Under the pieces are notes generated by a model. It ran no database searches. It saw only the letters and a list, made by a program, of their open reading frames with translations, and had not been told where the DNA came from. A DNA stretch of 64,000 nt, taken from positions 1-64,000 of the forward strand of contig PMOK01000064.1 of assembly GCA_003162425.1 (NCBI GenBank), read 5' to 3'. The position numbers and the translations under genes are program-made. Position 1 is the stretch's first letter, and each line of letters starts with the position of its first letter. The stretch comes from Bryobacterales bacterium (GTDB lineage Bacteria > Acidobacteriota > Terriglobia > Bryobacterales > Bryobacteraceae). Positions 1 to 8,779 of the stretch are shown in pieces.

Positions 1-1011
1 TTCTGGTTCATGTCGTGGTACGACGTGTCCATCGGGCCAAATCTCGCTGCTTATAACTACGTTCGCAAGACGGCCAAGCCCGAGATCGCGAAACAGCAAT
101 ACGCGATCATCGCTCCCGTGGGCCACTGCGGTTATAAGCGAGCCACCGAGGATACCGTCGTCGGTGAACGCAGCATGGGCGACGCCCGTTTGGATTACGA
201 CGCGCTCACCTACGGCTGGTTCGACTTCTTTCTCAAAGGCGAGAACAACCATGTACTCGAGACCATGCCGCGGGTCCGTTACTTCACCATGGGATCGAAC
301 AAGTGGCAGACTTCGGACACGTGGCCGCCCGAGGGCGCGCAGCCGATGACCTTGTATCTTGCAAGCGGTGGAAAGGCAAATAGCCTGTACGGTGACGGCG
401 CTCTCACCGCCAGCGAGCCGGCTGCGGATAATGCTGACGGCTTCGTTTACGATCCCATGAACCCAGTTCCATCCTACGGCGGGAATGTCTGCTGCACCGG
501 CAACGCAATCACCGCGGGCGCTTTCGATCAACGCAAAATGGAAGCCCGCGCCGATATCCTGGTCTACACGTCCGAGCCGCTAAAAGAAGGAACTGAAGTA
601 AGCGGCCCCATCGACGTGACACTCTACGTTTCGTCGGACGCGAAGGACACCGACTTCACGGTGAAAGTGCTGGACGTGTATCCCGACGGTACCGCGTACA
701 ACTTGGACGAGACCATCCAACGGCTCCGCTACCGCGACGGATACGACAAGCCGCCGGTATGGATGGAACCTGGCAAAGTGTACAAGGTGGCGCTACAGCC
801 CATGACGACCAGCAACTTCTTCCCGGCCGGGCATCGCATTCGCATCGAGGTATCCAGCAGCAACTTTCCGCGCTTCGATCGAAACCTGAATACCGGCGGT
901 AAGAACTTCGATGAAAGCGTGGGAGTGGTGGCCCACAATGCGGTGCATCATTCCAAGCTGTATCCTTCCGAGGTTACGTTCACGGTGGTGAAACACCATC
1001 CAGCTTCGTGA
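1..1011 (+). CDS. CocE/NonD family hydrolase, 3' part (5' end outside window)
   Basis: The reading frame is open from the first base, so the gene starts upstream and only about 336 C-terminal residues are visible. The stretch ending in [11 protein letters not shown] looks like the end of the alpha/beta-hydrolase core with its catalytic His. From about residue 170 on, the sequence ([31 protein letters not shown] and following, in short pieces) is the jelly-roll C-terminal domain of X-Pro dipeptidyl-peptidase/CocE/glutaryl-acylase-type enzymes. The family hydrolyses esters or amides (cocaine esterase, cephalosporin acylases); the substrate here cannot be told. It converges on the anti-sigma kinase gene, with a hairpin cluster between them. 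Confidence 0.85.
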   Translation, partial: FWFMSWYDVSIGPNLAAYNYVRKTAKPEIAKQQYAIIAPVGHCGYKRATEDTVVGERSMGDARLDYDALTYGWFDFFLKGENNHVLETMPRVRYFTMGSNKWQTSDTWPPEGAQPMTLYLASGGKANSLYGDGALTASEPAADNADGFVYDPMNPVPSYGGNVCCTGNAITAGAFDQRKMEARADILVYTSEPLKEGTEVSGPIDVTLYVSSDAKDTDFTVKVLDVYPDGTAYNLDETIQRLRYRDGYDKPPVWMEPGKVYKVALQPMTTSNFFPAGHRIRIEVSSSNFPRFDRNLNTGGKNFDESVGVVAHNAVHHSKLYPSEVTFTVVKHHPAS

Positions 1012-1043
1012 ATGGTCGTTCCGAGCCGCGACCGGCAGGAAGC

Positions 1044-1125
1044 GCTACCGGCGTGGCCGGTGGCACTCGGCTATCTCGCAACGCGTTCGCACGAGTGCGA
1101 ACGCCTGACAAGCCAGAGGCTTGTC
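1044..1125. repeat. Cluster of three intergenic hairpins
   Basis: Three hairpins lie in a row between two convergent genes. Arms 1044-1052/1056-1064 have one G-T pair and a 3-nt loop. Arms 1083-1091/1096-1104 are perfect 9-mers with loop cgag. Arms 1107-1114/1118-1125 are perfect 8-mers (GACAAGCC) with loop aga. The second and third types recur at other gene ends in the window (2505, 9799, 13611, 29017, 38919). The position suggests a bidirectional transcription end or REP-like element; there is no clear T-run. Confidence 0.75.
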
Positions 1126-1150
1126 CTACGTAGGTACACGCAATCCTGAT

Positions 1151-1591
1151 TCAGGTATGTTCCCGGTCCGGATCTGGCTGCTTCAGATACTTCACCAAAG
1201 TAACTTCGCTTCCACTGGCTCCGCAACTGACGTGGTATTCATCCATCAAGGCGCGAGTCAGATAGACTCCCCGGCCGCGCTCGCGGAACATTTCTTCCGG
1301 CGCAAGCGGGTCCGGAATCTTTGCGGGATCGAATCCGTTTCCCTCATCGGTGATTACGATCTTGAGCTGGTCCGAGGTCGCTTGGATGTCCAGTGAGACT
1401 TTTTTTTCGCTGCTCTCTTGGTTGCCGTGAAACACGGCGTTGGCTGCCGTTTCGTGCACAGCCAGGGCAATCTGTTCCAAGCTGACGTCACAGAAGCCGG
1501 CTCGCCGCGCGTGTTCCAGAACCAAATGCTCGATTCTCTCCACGGTCTCGAGTGTGGAGTCCAGCGTGTAATGCTCGGCTTCGGGAGTCAT
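1151..1591 (-). CDS. RsbW/SpoIIAB-like anti-sigma serine kinase (HATPase_c_2)
   Basis: A 146-residue GHKL-fold ATPase domain standing alone, the usual size for RsbW-type anti-sigma factors. The N-box is visible as HETAANAVFHGNQ, the G1 box as DEGNGFDP, and the G2-like RGRGVYLTRALMDE follows. The family binds a sigma factor and phosphorylates an anti-sigma-factor antagonist. No STAS-domain antagonist or sigma factor is adjacent, so its partner is unknown. It starts at an ATG with a weak GGAT-type ribosome site and is divergent from marC. Confidence 0.85.
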   Translation of the reverse strand: MTPEAEHYTLDSTLETVERIEHLVLEHARRAGFCDVSLEQIALAVHETAANAVFHGNQESSEKKVSLDIQATSDQLKIVITDEGNGFDPAKIPDPLAPEEMFRERGRGVYLTRALMDEYHVSCGASGSEVTLVKYLKQPDPDREHT

Positions 1592-1670
1592 TTTTTCATC
1601 CTGCCTCGAAGCAGGACGAACAGTTCGGACGGCGTATTTCTCGGCTCTCCCACGCGCGTACCTATCCTAA

Positions 1671-1720
1671 CATGCGAAACTCTACGGGACATGCGAAACT
1701 CTACGGGACATGCGAAACTC
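1671..1720. repeat. 19-bp tandem repeat, 2.6 copies
   Basis: Unit catgcgaaactctacggga at 1671-1689 and 1690-1708 is perfect, followed by 12 bases of a third copy to 1720. It lies just upstream of the marC start at 1736, in the promoter/leader region between the divergent anti-sigma gene and marC. Confidence 0.9.
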
Positions 1721-1735
1721 ACCAGAGAGACTGCG

Positions 1736-2386
1736 ATGGAGACCGTCCGCAACATCATCCTTTTTGTCAGCGCTCTATTCCCCATCGTGGATCCGCTCGG
1801 CGGCAGCCCGATTTTTCTCTCGTTGACCAGGGAGTATCGGCCCGCGGCGCGGAGGACGCTCTCGCGGCAGATTGCGATCAACAGTTTTTTCCTGCTGGTT
1901 GGCTCGTACCTGATTGGGACACACATTCTGGCGTTCTTTGGGATTTCGCTCCCGGCGGTGCAGGTAGGAGGAGGATTGATTGTCATCTCCACGGGCTGGA
2001 CCCTGCTGAAGCGGCGAGACGAAGATGAACGGGACAGAGTCCATCCAAGCTCACACCACCATGAGACATCCCACCAGGCGTTCTATCCCCTCACTTTGCC
2101 GCTCACCGTTGGTCCCGGATCGATTTCTGTCGCGGTGACGCTGGGCGCGAACGCCTCGCATTCCGGATTCAATATCCTCGCCATTCTGGCCTCGATTGTC
2201 GGATCGGCTGTCATCGCATTGAGCATTTTCCTATGCTACGGATTCGCGGACCGGCTGGCGCGAATGCTGGGAGTGACGGGCGTGACCGTGATCGTGCGGC
2301 TGACGTCGTTTCTTTTAGTTTGCATCGGTGTCCAGATTGTTTGGAACGGGGTCAGCGCGTTCTTGGCCTCCGTACCGGCTCACTGA
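1736..2386 (+). CDS. MarC family integral membrane protein
   Basis: A 216-residue protein with about six membrane spans, the size of MarC/YchE/YhgN proteins. Typical family features are the N-terminal FPIVDPLGGSPIFLSLT segment and the central PLTLPLTVGPGSISVAVTLGA segment. The frame is open further upstream, but the ATG at 1736 places the conserved family N-terminus at residue 1, so it is the chosen start. A His-rich loop (HPSSHHHETSH, about residues 101-111) lies between spans 3 and 4. The function of the family is unsettled; the old multiple-antibiotic-resistance link was not upheld. Confidence 0.88.
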   Translation: METVRNIILFVSALFPIVDPLGGSPIFLSLTREYRPAARRTLSRQIAINSFFLLVGSYLIGTHILAFFGISLPAVQVGGGLIVISTGWTLLKRRDEDERDRVHPSSHHHETSHQAFYPLTLPLTVGPGSISVAVTLGANASHSGFNILAILASIVGSAVIALSIFLCYGFADRLARMLGVTGVTVIVRLTSFLLVCIGVQIVWNGVSAFLASVPAH

Positions 2387-2504
2387 GGAGCTTTGGAAAA
2401 ATCGGCGCATGCACCGACTCCGTTGAAGATGCAGTCCAAATTATTCGATTCCACGCAACCCACTTGTGGCGCGCGCACTCTACACTCGTGGCGACCGAAC
2501 CCAA

Positions 2505-2544
2505 GCGTTCACACGAGTGTGAACGCGGCACGCAGGATTGCGTG
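2505..2544. repeat. Two adjacent intergenic hairpins
   Basis: Perfect 9-bp arms 2505-2513/2518-2526 (GCGTTCACA, loop cgag) are followed at once by perfect 7-bp arms 2527-2533/2538-2544 (GCACGCA, loop ggat). They sit between the convergent marC and cytochrome c genes. The same order of two stems, GCACGCA second, is seen at 9799-9839. Confidence 0.8.
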
Positions 2545-2594
2545 CGCTACGGCGCGACTTCATGACCTTTGGTGGGCGAATAGGCCCCTGGCAA

Positions 2595-2984
2595 CTATCT
2601 TTCCACGGCTCGCTGAGCTTTTAGAAACGCGATGATCGCGGCTCGCTCATCCGCCTTGACTAGCCGGAACGCCATATCATTACCGGGAACAACTTGTTCC
2701 GGATCGGTCAGCCATCGATCCAACGTGTCCGCGTCCCAATTGAGATGCGAAGCCTTGAGGGCATCCGAATACTCGAAGCCTGGTAGGGAGCCGGCGGCGC
2801 GGCCATAAACGCCTTGTAAGCGCGGCCCCTCCTTATCTTTATCCAGCGAATGGCAGCCCGAACAGCGCCGTTCGAAAAGCTCTTTTCCCTGCTCGCCCTC
2901 CGCGGCTTGACCTCGATTCGGTTGCGCGAGAATCCAAAGCAGCGCCAAGCCTACGGACAGACAACTGGTGATCGTGAGTTTCAT
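2595..2984 (-). CDS. Exported class I cytochrome c
   Basis: A 129-residue monohaem cytochrome. Residues 1-28 form a signal peptide (ending GQAAE). The haem site CSGCH is at about residue 40. The PGNDMAF segment supplies the likely axial Met, as in cytochrome c2/c550-type proteins. It is probably a periplasmic electron carrier. Its ATG overlaps the stop of the upstream metallophosphoesterase by 4 bp (ATGA), which implies translational coupling and one operon. Confidence 0.9.
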   Translation of the reverse strand: MKLTITSCLSVGLALLWILAQPNRGQAAEGEQGKELFERRCSGCHSLDKDKEGPRLQGVYGRAAGSLPGFEYSDALKASHLNWDADTLDRWLTDPEQVVPGNDMAFRLVKADERAAIIAFLKAQRAVER

Positions 2985-3922
2985 GCGAGCGTTGAATCCA
3001 CCACCGCCAAACTATGTTTCTTGGCAAGATACTGGACGTTCGCGATGCCCAACACGCTGCGCAGCCGTTCGGCAGACACCTTCATGGGTCCAGGAGCAGG
3101 GGCCGAGCCCGGAGCAGGTTGCGGAAACGCCGTCGACATCGCGGTGTGGAACGTGACGTTGCCTTCCACTTTTTGCATCACCTGATGAATATGCCCATTG
3201 AGCACCGTTACTGAGCCGAAGCGCTTCACGTACCCGAGCGCTTGCTCGCTATCTTGCGTGCTCCACCCCCACTCCGGATACACGGTCCACAGCGGAATAT
3301 GCGCGAACAGCACGATCGGCGTGCTGCTCGACTTTGCTCTCAGATCGTCTTCCAGCCATTCAAGCTGATCTGCGCCCAGCTTACCCATTCCCTCCATTGC
3401 TCCCACATTTACCAACCCGACAAAGTGGACACCTTTTTGATCGAAGCTGTACCAACCTCGGCCACGCGCGCCTTTGCCGTAGCGGTCGAGATACTGTTTT
3501 CCGTCGTCGACAGAAACATCGTGCTCGCCGGGCACATAGAAGATCTGCTTCTGCCGGGATGCTTGGAGTATCCCTTCCATGGCGTCGAATTCGGAGGCCT
3601 TCGCCGTATGACTGATATCGCCAGTGTGAATGATGAACTCCGGTGGATGTGGAAGCGCGTTGATCTTGTCCACTGTTGCCTGGAGCGTTGCGGAAACATC
3701 CGGATTCGCGGGTTTGTTGAATCCGATATGGCTGTCGCTGATCTGAACGAAATTCAGTTCGCCTTTGGAGCTGCCTGCGATGTTCTTACCGAAAGCCTGC
3801 GAGCTGAGCACTCCGCCGCTGACCGTCCAGATGACTCCGGTGCCGGCCCATGCCATGCATTCCAGGAATCCGCGTCGATTGATGCCGTCGTTGTTATGGT
3901 CGTGAATGATGAGTCTTGACAA
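2981..3922 (-). CDS. Tat-exported metallophosphoesterase (calcineurin-like)
   Basis: 313 residues with the five metal-binding blocks of the calcineurin-like fold: QISDSHIGF, HTGDISH, PGEHDVS (usual GNHD with Asn replaced by Glu), LFAHIPLW and LNGHIHQV. The N-terminus carries a twin-arginine-like motif, NRRGFLE, followed by a hydrophobic stretch, so the enzyme is probably exported folded. The substrate (phosphodiester or nucleotide) cannot be told. The gene is first in a two-gene operon with the cytochrome c gene. The GNHD-to-GEHD change affects a residue that normally helps bind the metal pair. Confidence 0.88.
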   Translation of the reverse strand: MSRLIIHDHNNDGINRRGFLECMAWAGTGVIWTVSGGVLSSQAFGKNIAGSSKGELNFVQISDSHIGFNKPANPDVSATLQATVDKINALPHPPEFIIHTGDISHTAKASEFDAMEGILQASRQKQIFYVPGEHDVSVDDGKQYLDRYGKGARGRGWYSFDQKGVHFVGLVNVGAMEGMGKLGADQLEWLEDDLRAKSSSTPIVLFAHIPLWTVYPEWGWSTQDSEQALGYVKRFGSVTVLNGHIHQVMQKVEGNVTFHTAMSTAFPQPAPGSAPAPGPMKVSAERLRSVLGIANVQYLAKKHSLAVVDSTLA

Positions 3923-4182
3923 GTTGTGCCGCCTTTCTAACCGTTAAGACTGGAGCTGTGCGTGGATTATTCCCGCCCTGATGTGCGGGTGAAACGCGGT
4001 AATGGTACTACCGTGCCGGTCAAAGAGTCACTTCAGGTTAGATCCCGTAGTGCATTGACGATGATGGGTTTGGCTGCAATTTTGCTCCTTGGGCTATCAG
4101 TCACGTTTTGAAATATAGACCTTGGCAAACTAAGGTTCCATTGGTAGACTTACTTATTGTGTCATTCGAAGGAAGGCAATTC

Positions 4183-4941
4183 TTGCTCAAAATATTTTTA
4201 GAAAAGCCAGCGCTACGCTGGGCGGCGGCAGGTGCATTTGTCCTGGTCGGACTCGCAACATCAGCGATGGCTGATTTGACTCCGTATGATCCCCATGCGT
4301 TATTAGCGACCGGCGGTGACGCAACGGATATCTGCCCGCCGGAACAAAGCTGCGGTCAGGCGATCCAGCTTTCGGCTCCGGGCGGTGGCAACCAGGGCGG
4401 GGGTATTTTCGTGTTCACCAACAACACGGGGAATCCGTTGTCGGCAGTCGATGTCAACATTACGTTGCCGGAGTCGTTTCTAGACGGATTCAGCTTTACA
4501 GGCACTATCTTCACTCCGGGTCCCGGGGCGTCTTCCGTTTCAGAGACGATTCTCACCCACCCGTGCGGCGACCCATCGGATAAGTCAAATACCTCGTTCT
4601 GCGTGGAGATGGCGTTCGCGGCCAATCCCGGGCCCATCGTGCCACTGGGTGGAAATTTCGTGTTGGACTTCGACGCGCCGACGTCTCAGGGTCCGCCCCC
4701 GATTTATACGGGCGTGGACGGGCTGGTAGCTACGGGGAATTACAGCAGCGATAGTTGTGGAGAATTCGAGCTGCCGAATTGCACGGGCACGACCGATACT
4801 TCCGTTTTTCGGGTGGGAGAATGGGCGGATGGAGCCCAGGGATTCGTGACACCGGTTGTCACTCCGGAACCGCGTTATTACGCTGGTTTTCTGGCTTTGG
4901 CGATCTTTTTCGCGCGCCGTCGCAGCGCCGTAGCTCGCTGA
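4183..4941 (+). CDS. Exported protein with PEP-CTERM-like sorting tail
   Basis: About 252 residues, no recognised catalytic domain. The TTG at 4183 was chosen because a GAAGGAAGG ribosome site lies at 4169-4177 and it gives a normal signal peptide (MLKIFLEKPALRW..., cleavage near SAMA/DLT). The frame also opens at a TTG at 4108. The C-terminus TPEPRYYAGFLALAIFFARRRS has the PEP motif, hydrophobic helix and Arg cluster of PEP-CTERM proteins, which exosortase processes. The middle is Gly/Pro/Thr-rich with several Cys. No exosortase gene is in the window. Confidence 0.7.
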   Translation: MLKIFLEKPALRWAAAGAFVLVGLATSAMADLTPYDPHALLATGGDATDICPPEQSCGQAIQLSAPGGGNQGGGIFVFTNNTGNPLSAVDVNITLPESFLDGFSFTGTIFTPGPGASSVSETILTHPCGDPSDKSNTSFCVEMAFAANPGPIVPLGGNFVLDFDAPTSQGPPPIYTGVDGLVATGNYSSDSCGEFELPNCTGTTDTSVFRVGEWADGAQGFVTPVVTPEPRYYAGFLALAIFFARRRSAVAR

Positions 4942-4953
4942 CCAACTACACTA

Positions 4954-7900
4954 CTACGAGCCGGACTTTGGTTGAAACTTCTGCATCATCGTCTGGAATT
5001 CAGGCTGCTGCCGCAACGGCGTTAACTCCGGATCGCTGAGGACCGCGCGCGGCGAATACCCTTTTGTCAGTGCTTGCTCCAGACTTCTTAACGCTTCCGG
5101 CATGCGGTTGGCGAGCGTATTGATGACTGCTTCGTCATCCAGGAAATCAACATCCTCCGGATCGATGCCCCGGGCCCTCCGGATGAAATCCAAACCCTTG
5201 GTGGTGTCGCCTTCCTTGGCGTAATAGAGACCCAGACCGGCTAGAGATTTCGCGTCCCTTGGGTTGGTTTGCAAGGATCGGTAGGCGAGCGAGATGGCCT
5301 GTTCATAGGTGGCCCGCGCTTTGGGAGCCTGCCCCAGGCGGCGGTAACAGTCGGCCAGGGAGCCCACCAGCTCACTTTCGTTGGGACTCATTTCCAAAGC
5401 TTTCGCAAAATTTGCGCGAGCTTCCTCGTACTGGCCCAGGAAGAAGTAAGACGTGCCAAGGTTGGAATAGCTCTCCACCGACGGCTTCAGTTCCAGGGCT
5501 TTGCGGAACGCCGGGATAGCCTGGCTCCAGTTGCCTTCGTGCAGAGCGAGCGCGCCGATATTGATCCAGCCGTTGGGGATCTTGGGGTCGAGTTCCGTAA
5601 CGCGCTGGAATGCTTTCAACGCGGGCGCATTGTCGCCGAACTGGAAATACGCCGCGCCCAGCATGTTGTAGTTGGACCAGTAGTAGGGATTGGCGTCGAT
5701 GGCGTGCTGGAACGCGCTCAGCGCTTCCGGTTTTTGGCCCATGTTGAGATACGCGCGGCCCAGTCGCAAATAGCCGTCATCGGAGTTGGGAGCAAGTTCG
5801 AGCGCCCGCTTCAATTCGGACACCGCTTCCGCGCTCTTGCCGGTCGCGGTGTAGAGGCTGCCCAGAGCGAAATGGACCTCGGGCAAACTATCGTTCAACT
5901 CTTGCGCGCGATTCGCGGCGCCCAATCCTTTGACGGCCCACGTCCCATCCTTCTTCAGAGTGTAAAGATAGCGGCAGGTATCCGCGATACCGGTATAGGC
6001 CAGAGTGAAGCCAGGATCTTTGAGCGTCGCGCCGTTGAATAGCTCCAGCGCCTGTTGCAGATTCTTCTCGTCGCGCTGGCCGGACCGCAACAGGCTCCGC
6101 CCCTTCAGATACAACGCGTAGGCGCCGACGTTCTCGGTGAAGTGTCCCGTGCTCTTGGCCAGTTCTTCGTTACTGAGTTTCAGATCAAAAGCAGAAAGAA
6201 GTCCGGAATAAATCTGGTCCTGCAAAGTGAGCAAGTCTTGCTTCAGGCCCGAGAACTGCTGGGTCCAAATGCGGCGGCCCGTGGCAGGTTCGTCCAGGCT
6301 CACCACAATTGCCAAACGGTCGCCACTCCCTTGCACGCTACCCTGCACCAGGAGCTTCACGCCCAACGATTGGGCGATCTGCGTCATGGGATCTTTCGGG
6401 TTGACTTTCGCGGCCGCGGAAGGCGCCGCGAGATGGATATCTTTCAGTTGAAATAGCTTGGCGGAAAGCGCTTCCACAATTCCGTTGGCCGCGTCGTCAA
6501 GCGAAGCGTCCTCTCCGAGCGTACGGAATGGCAGGATGGCGACAAACTTCGCATTGCGGGATAGCCCGGCTCGGGATTTCGCAGAGCCCGGGACCCATCC
6601 GAGAACTGCTTGCCGCGTCCGCGGCACGGCGAAGACGAGCGCGAGCAGTGCTAATACGCCCCCAACGGACCACACTAAAGCGGGCTTCCACTTGCGACTG
6701 GTCGCTGTAAATGACGCATCGGGCGGGATGCTGCTCGGCGGTACGCTGACTGGCGGGACGCTGTCTGCCGGAGGTCCCGCACCGCGGTCGAGATCGATCA
6801 CAATATCCCGTGCATGCTGGTAGCGTTGCTCCGGATCCCGTTTCAAGCAGCGCAGGATAATCTGGGAAAGATAATCCGGCACGTCGGGATTCAGCAACTG
6901 CGGGCTCTTGGGATCCTGCGTGACCCGCTGGTACATGGTCTGCATGATGGAGTCGCTGCCGAAGGGCAGGTCTCCGGTGACCATCTCGTAAAGAATGAGT
7001 CCCAGGGCATACAGGTCGCTGCGGTTGTCCGCTGATTTCGATTCGGCCTGTTCCGGAGACATGTAGCGGGGCGTTCCCAAAACTTCTCCGGCCGTGGTCA
7101 TCATCGTGGATGGGCCTTCTAAAGACTTGGCCAAGCCGAAATCCGAGACGAACACCTGCCCGTTCGAATCCATCAGGACGTTCTGCGGTTTCAGATCCCG
7201 ATGGACGACGCCTTCGTTGTGGGCGGCCTCAAGCGCCAGGCAAAGCAACCGCGTAATCGCCACCGCGCGATCAATGGGCAGCCTTCCCTCCGTGGCCATG
7301 AGGCTGTGGAGATCCTTGCCATCCACATAAGCCATAGAGATGAACTTCAAACCGCCCACATCGCCCAGATCGTGAATGCGCAGAATGTTTTTGTGCGATA
7401 TCTGACTGGCCAGCAGCAGCTCCTGCTTCAACCGCTCCATGGAGGCGGGATTTCTGGCCAGCTCGGGCTTCACCAGCTTCAGAGCCACATTTCGGCCCAC
7501 TTCGCTGTCGTAAGCTTTATAAACCTTGCCCATGCCACCTTCACCGAGCAGCGACTCTATGCGATAGCGGGGGCCGAACTGGCTGCCGGGCGCCAAATTG
7601 GAAGCCACTTCGAATACGGATTGCGACGAGATCACCGACGCTTGCACCGTCGACGTTTGCAGCGCTGAAGTGAAACCCAGATCGGCCAGGATCTCCCCCG
7701 CGTTCTGGTAACGGCGCTCCAGCTTGATCTGGAGACACTTCATAATCACGTCATTAATGGCCGACGGTACGGATGGCTCTACCTGGTTAGGTGGGACCGG
7801 AGGCTCCTTAGCTCGCTTGATGAGCGTCGCCATCATCGTGTCGGCCTGATACGGCAGCGTGCCGGTGACCAACTCGTAAAAAATCACGCCGAGCGAAAAC

Positions 7901-8631
7901 AGGTCCGTGCGAGCGTCTACCTTTTCGCCTTTGGCCTGCTCCGGCGACATGTACGCGGGCGTTCCCAGCAGCGCGCCGGTTCTGGTCATCCCCACCAGCT
8001 CCATGGAGCGCGCCAAGCCGAAGTCCATCAGGTAGACTCGCCCTTGCGCATCCAGCATGATGTTCTGTGGTTTCAGATCGCGGTGGACGACACCTTCGCT
8101 GTGCGCGGCCTCGAGGCCCAGACACATCTGACGAATGATATCGGAGGCTTTGCCGGCGGGGAGCTTGCGCTGCTCGCTAATCACGCTTTTGAGATCCCGG
8201 CCCTCCACGAAGTCCATGGTGATGAACTTCACGTTGCCCGACACACCCAGGTCAAAAATGCGAATGACGTTGCGGTGTGTAACCAGTCGAGCCAGGATCA
8301 ATTCCTGCTTGAAGCGCTGCAGTATCTCGGGCTTGTCGGCGAGTTCGCTCCGGATCACTTTCAAGGCCACGACCCGGTCCAGCTCGCGGTCCATGGCCTT
8401 GTACACCGCGCCCATGCCGCCCTCGCCGAGCATCTTCAGGATTTCGTAACGGTCAGCTAGGATCGTTCCAGGCGATAGAGAACCATCGGAAGCCTCATCT
8501 CGGTCGAAGGGCACCTCCACCGCGGTGGCGCCGTCAAAGCGGTCCACCGAGTGCATCGGATTGCTGCAGTTGACGCACGCCAGCGACCCTGGTGGGTTAC
8601 TGGTATGGCAGACGGCACATTCGAGTGGCAT
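4954..8631 (-). CDS. Receptor-type protein with two tandem Ser/Thr kinase domains and TPRs
   Basis: 1225 residues. Order: zinc ribbon (Cys 5, 8, 19, 22); kinase 1 at about 62-320 (glycine loop 69-76, Lys91, HRD 183-185, DFG 203-205); kinase 2 at about 357-615 (glycine loop 363-370, Lys385, HRD 477-479, DFG 497-499); a Pro/Ser linker; one membrane span at about 650-670; a FlgO/TolB-like alpha/beta domain (AILPFRTLGEDASLDDAANG); then about eight TPRs to the end. Both kinases keep all key residues. PknB-type kinases with extracytoplasmic TPRs are common in Acidobacteria, but two intact kinase domains in a row are unusual. It is divergent from the S51 peptidase gene. Confidence 0.92.
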   Translation of the reverse strand: MPLECAVCHTSNPPGSLACVNCSNPMHSVDRFDGATAVEVPFDRDEASDGSLSPGTILADRYEILKMLGEGGMGAVYKAMDRELDRVVALKVIRSELADKPEILQRFKQELILARLVTHRNVIRIFDLGVSGNVKFITMDFVEGRDLKSVISEQRKLPAGKASDIIRQMCLGLEAAHSEGVVHRDLKPQNIMLDAQGRVYLMDFGLARSMELVGMTRTGALLGTPAYMSPEQAKGEKVDARTDLFSLGVIFYELVTGTLPYQADTMMATLIKRAKEPPVPPNQVEPSVPSAINDVIMKCLQIKLERRYQNAGEILADLGFTSALQTSTVQASVISSQSVFEVASNLAPGSQFGPRYRIESLLGEGGMGKVYKAYDSEVGRNVALKLVKPELARNPASMERLKQELLLASQISHKNILRIHDLGDVGGLKFISMAYVDGKDLHSLMATEGRLPIDRAVAITRLLCLALEAAHNEGVVHRDLKPQNVLMDSNGQVFVSDFGLAKSLEGPSTMMTTAGEVLGTPRYMSPEQAESKSADNRSDLYALGLILYEMVTGDLPFGSDSIMQTMYQRVTQDPKSPQLLNPDVPDYLSQIILRCLKRDPEQRYQHARDIVIDLDRGAGPPADSVPPVSVPPSSIPPDASFTATSRKWKPALVWSVGGVLALLALVFAVPRTRQAVLGWVPGSAKSRAGLSRNAKFVAILPFRTLGEDASLDDAANGIVEALSAKLFQLKDIHLAAPSAAAKVNPKDPMTQIAQSLGVKLLVQGSVQGSGDRLAIVVSLDEPATGRRIWTQQFSGLKQDLLTLQDQIYSGLLSAFDLKLSNEELAKSTGHFTENVGAYALYLKGRSLLRSGQRDEKNLQQALELFNGATLKDPGFTLAYTGIADTCRYLYTLKKDGTWAVKGLGAANRAQELNDSLPEVHFALGSLYTATGKSAEAVSELKRALELAPNSDDGYLRLGRAYLNMGQKPEALSAFQHAIDANPYYWSNYNMLGAAYFQFGDNAPALKAFQRVTELDPKIPNGWINIGALALHEGNWSQAIPAFRKALELKPSVESYSNLGTSYFFLGQYEEARANFAKALEMSPNESELVGSLADCYRRLGQAPKARATYEQAISLAYRSLQTNPRDAKSLAGLGLYYAKEGDTTKGLDFIRRARGIDPEDVDFLDDEAVINTLANRMPEALRSLEQALTKGYSPRAVLSDPELTPLRQQPEFQTMMQKFQPKSGS

Positions 8632-8779
8632 GCACTTCCCTAGAAAATTGGGACAAAGGTAGGTCTATCGCGAGAAACCTGGCACCCCTACCGGTCCCAA
8701 ATGAAACGCTCGGTACGCTATATTATGGCATACGCCGCGCCGATTGTGATCCGAAAATAGTACCCCACTACGACCACGA

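Noticed and set aside
3923-4182. Riboswitch before the PEP-CTERM-like gene
   Set aside because: GC-rich paired words are present, but no known riboswitch core could be recognised.
5269-6042. Long plus-strand frame of 257 codons
   Set aside because: It lies opposite the TPR part of the kinase gene, whose domains and length are clear; such antisense frames are common in GC-rich coding DNA.
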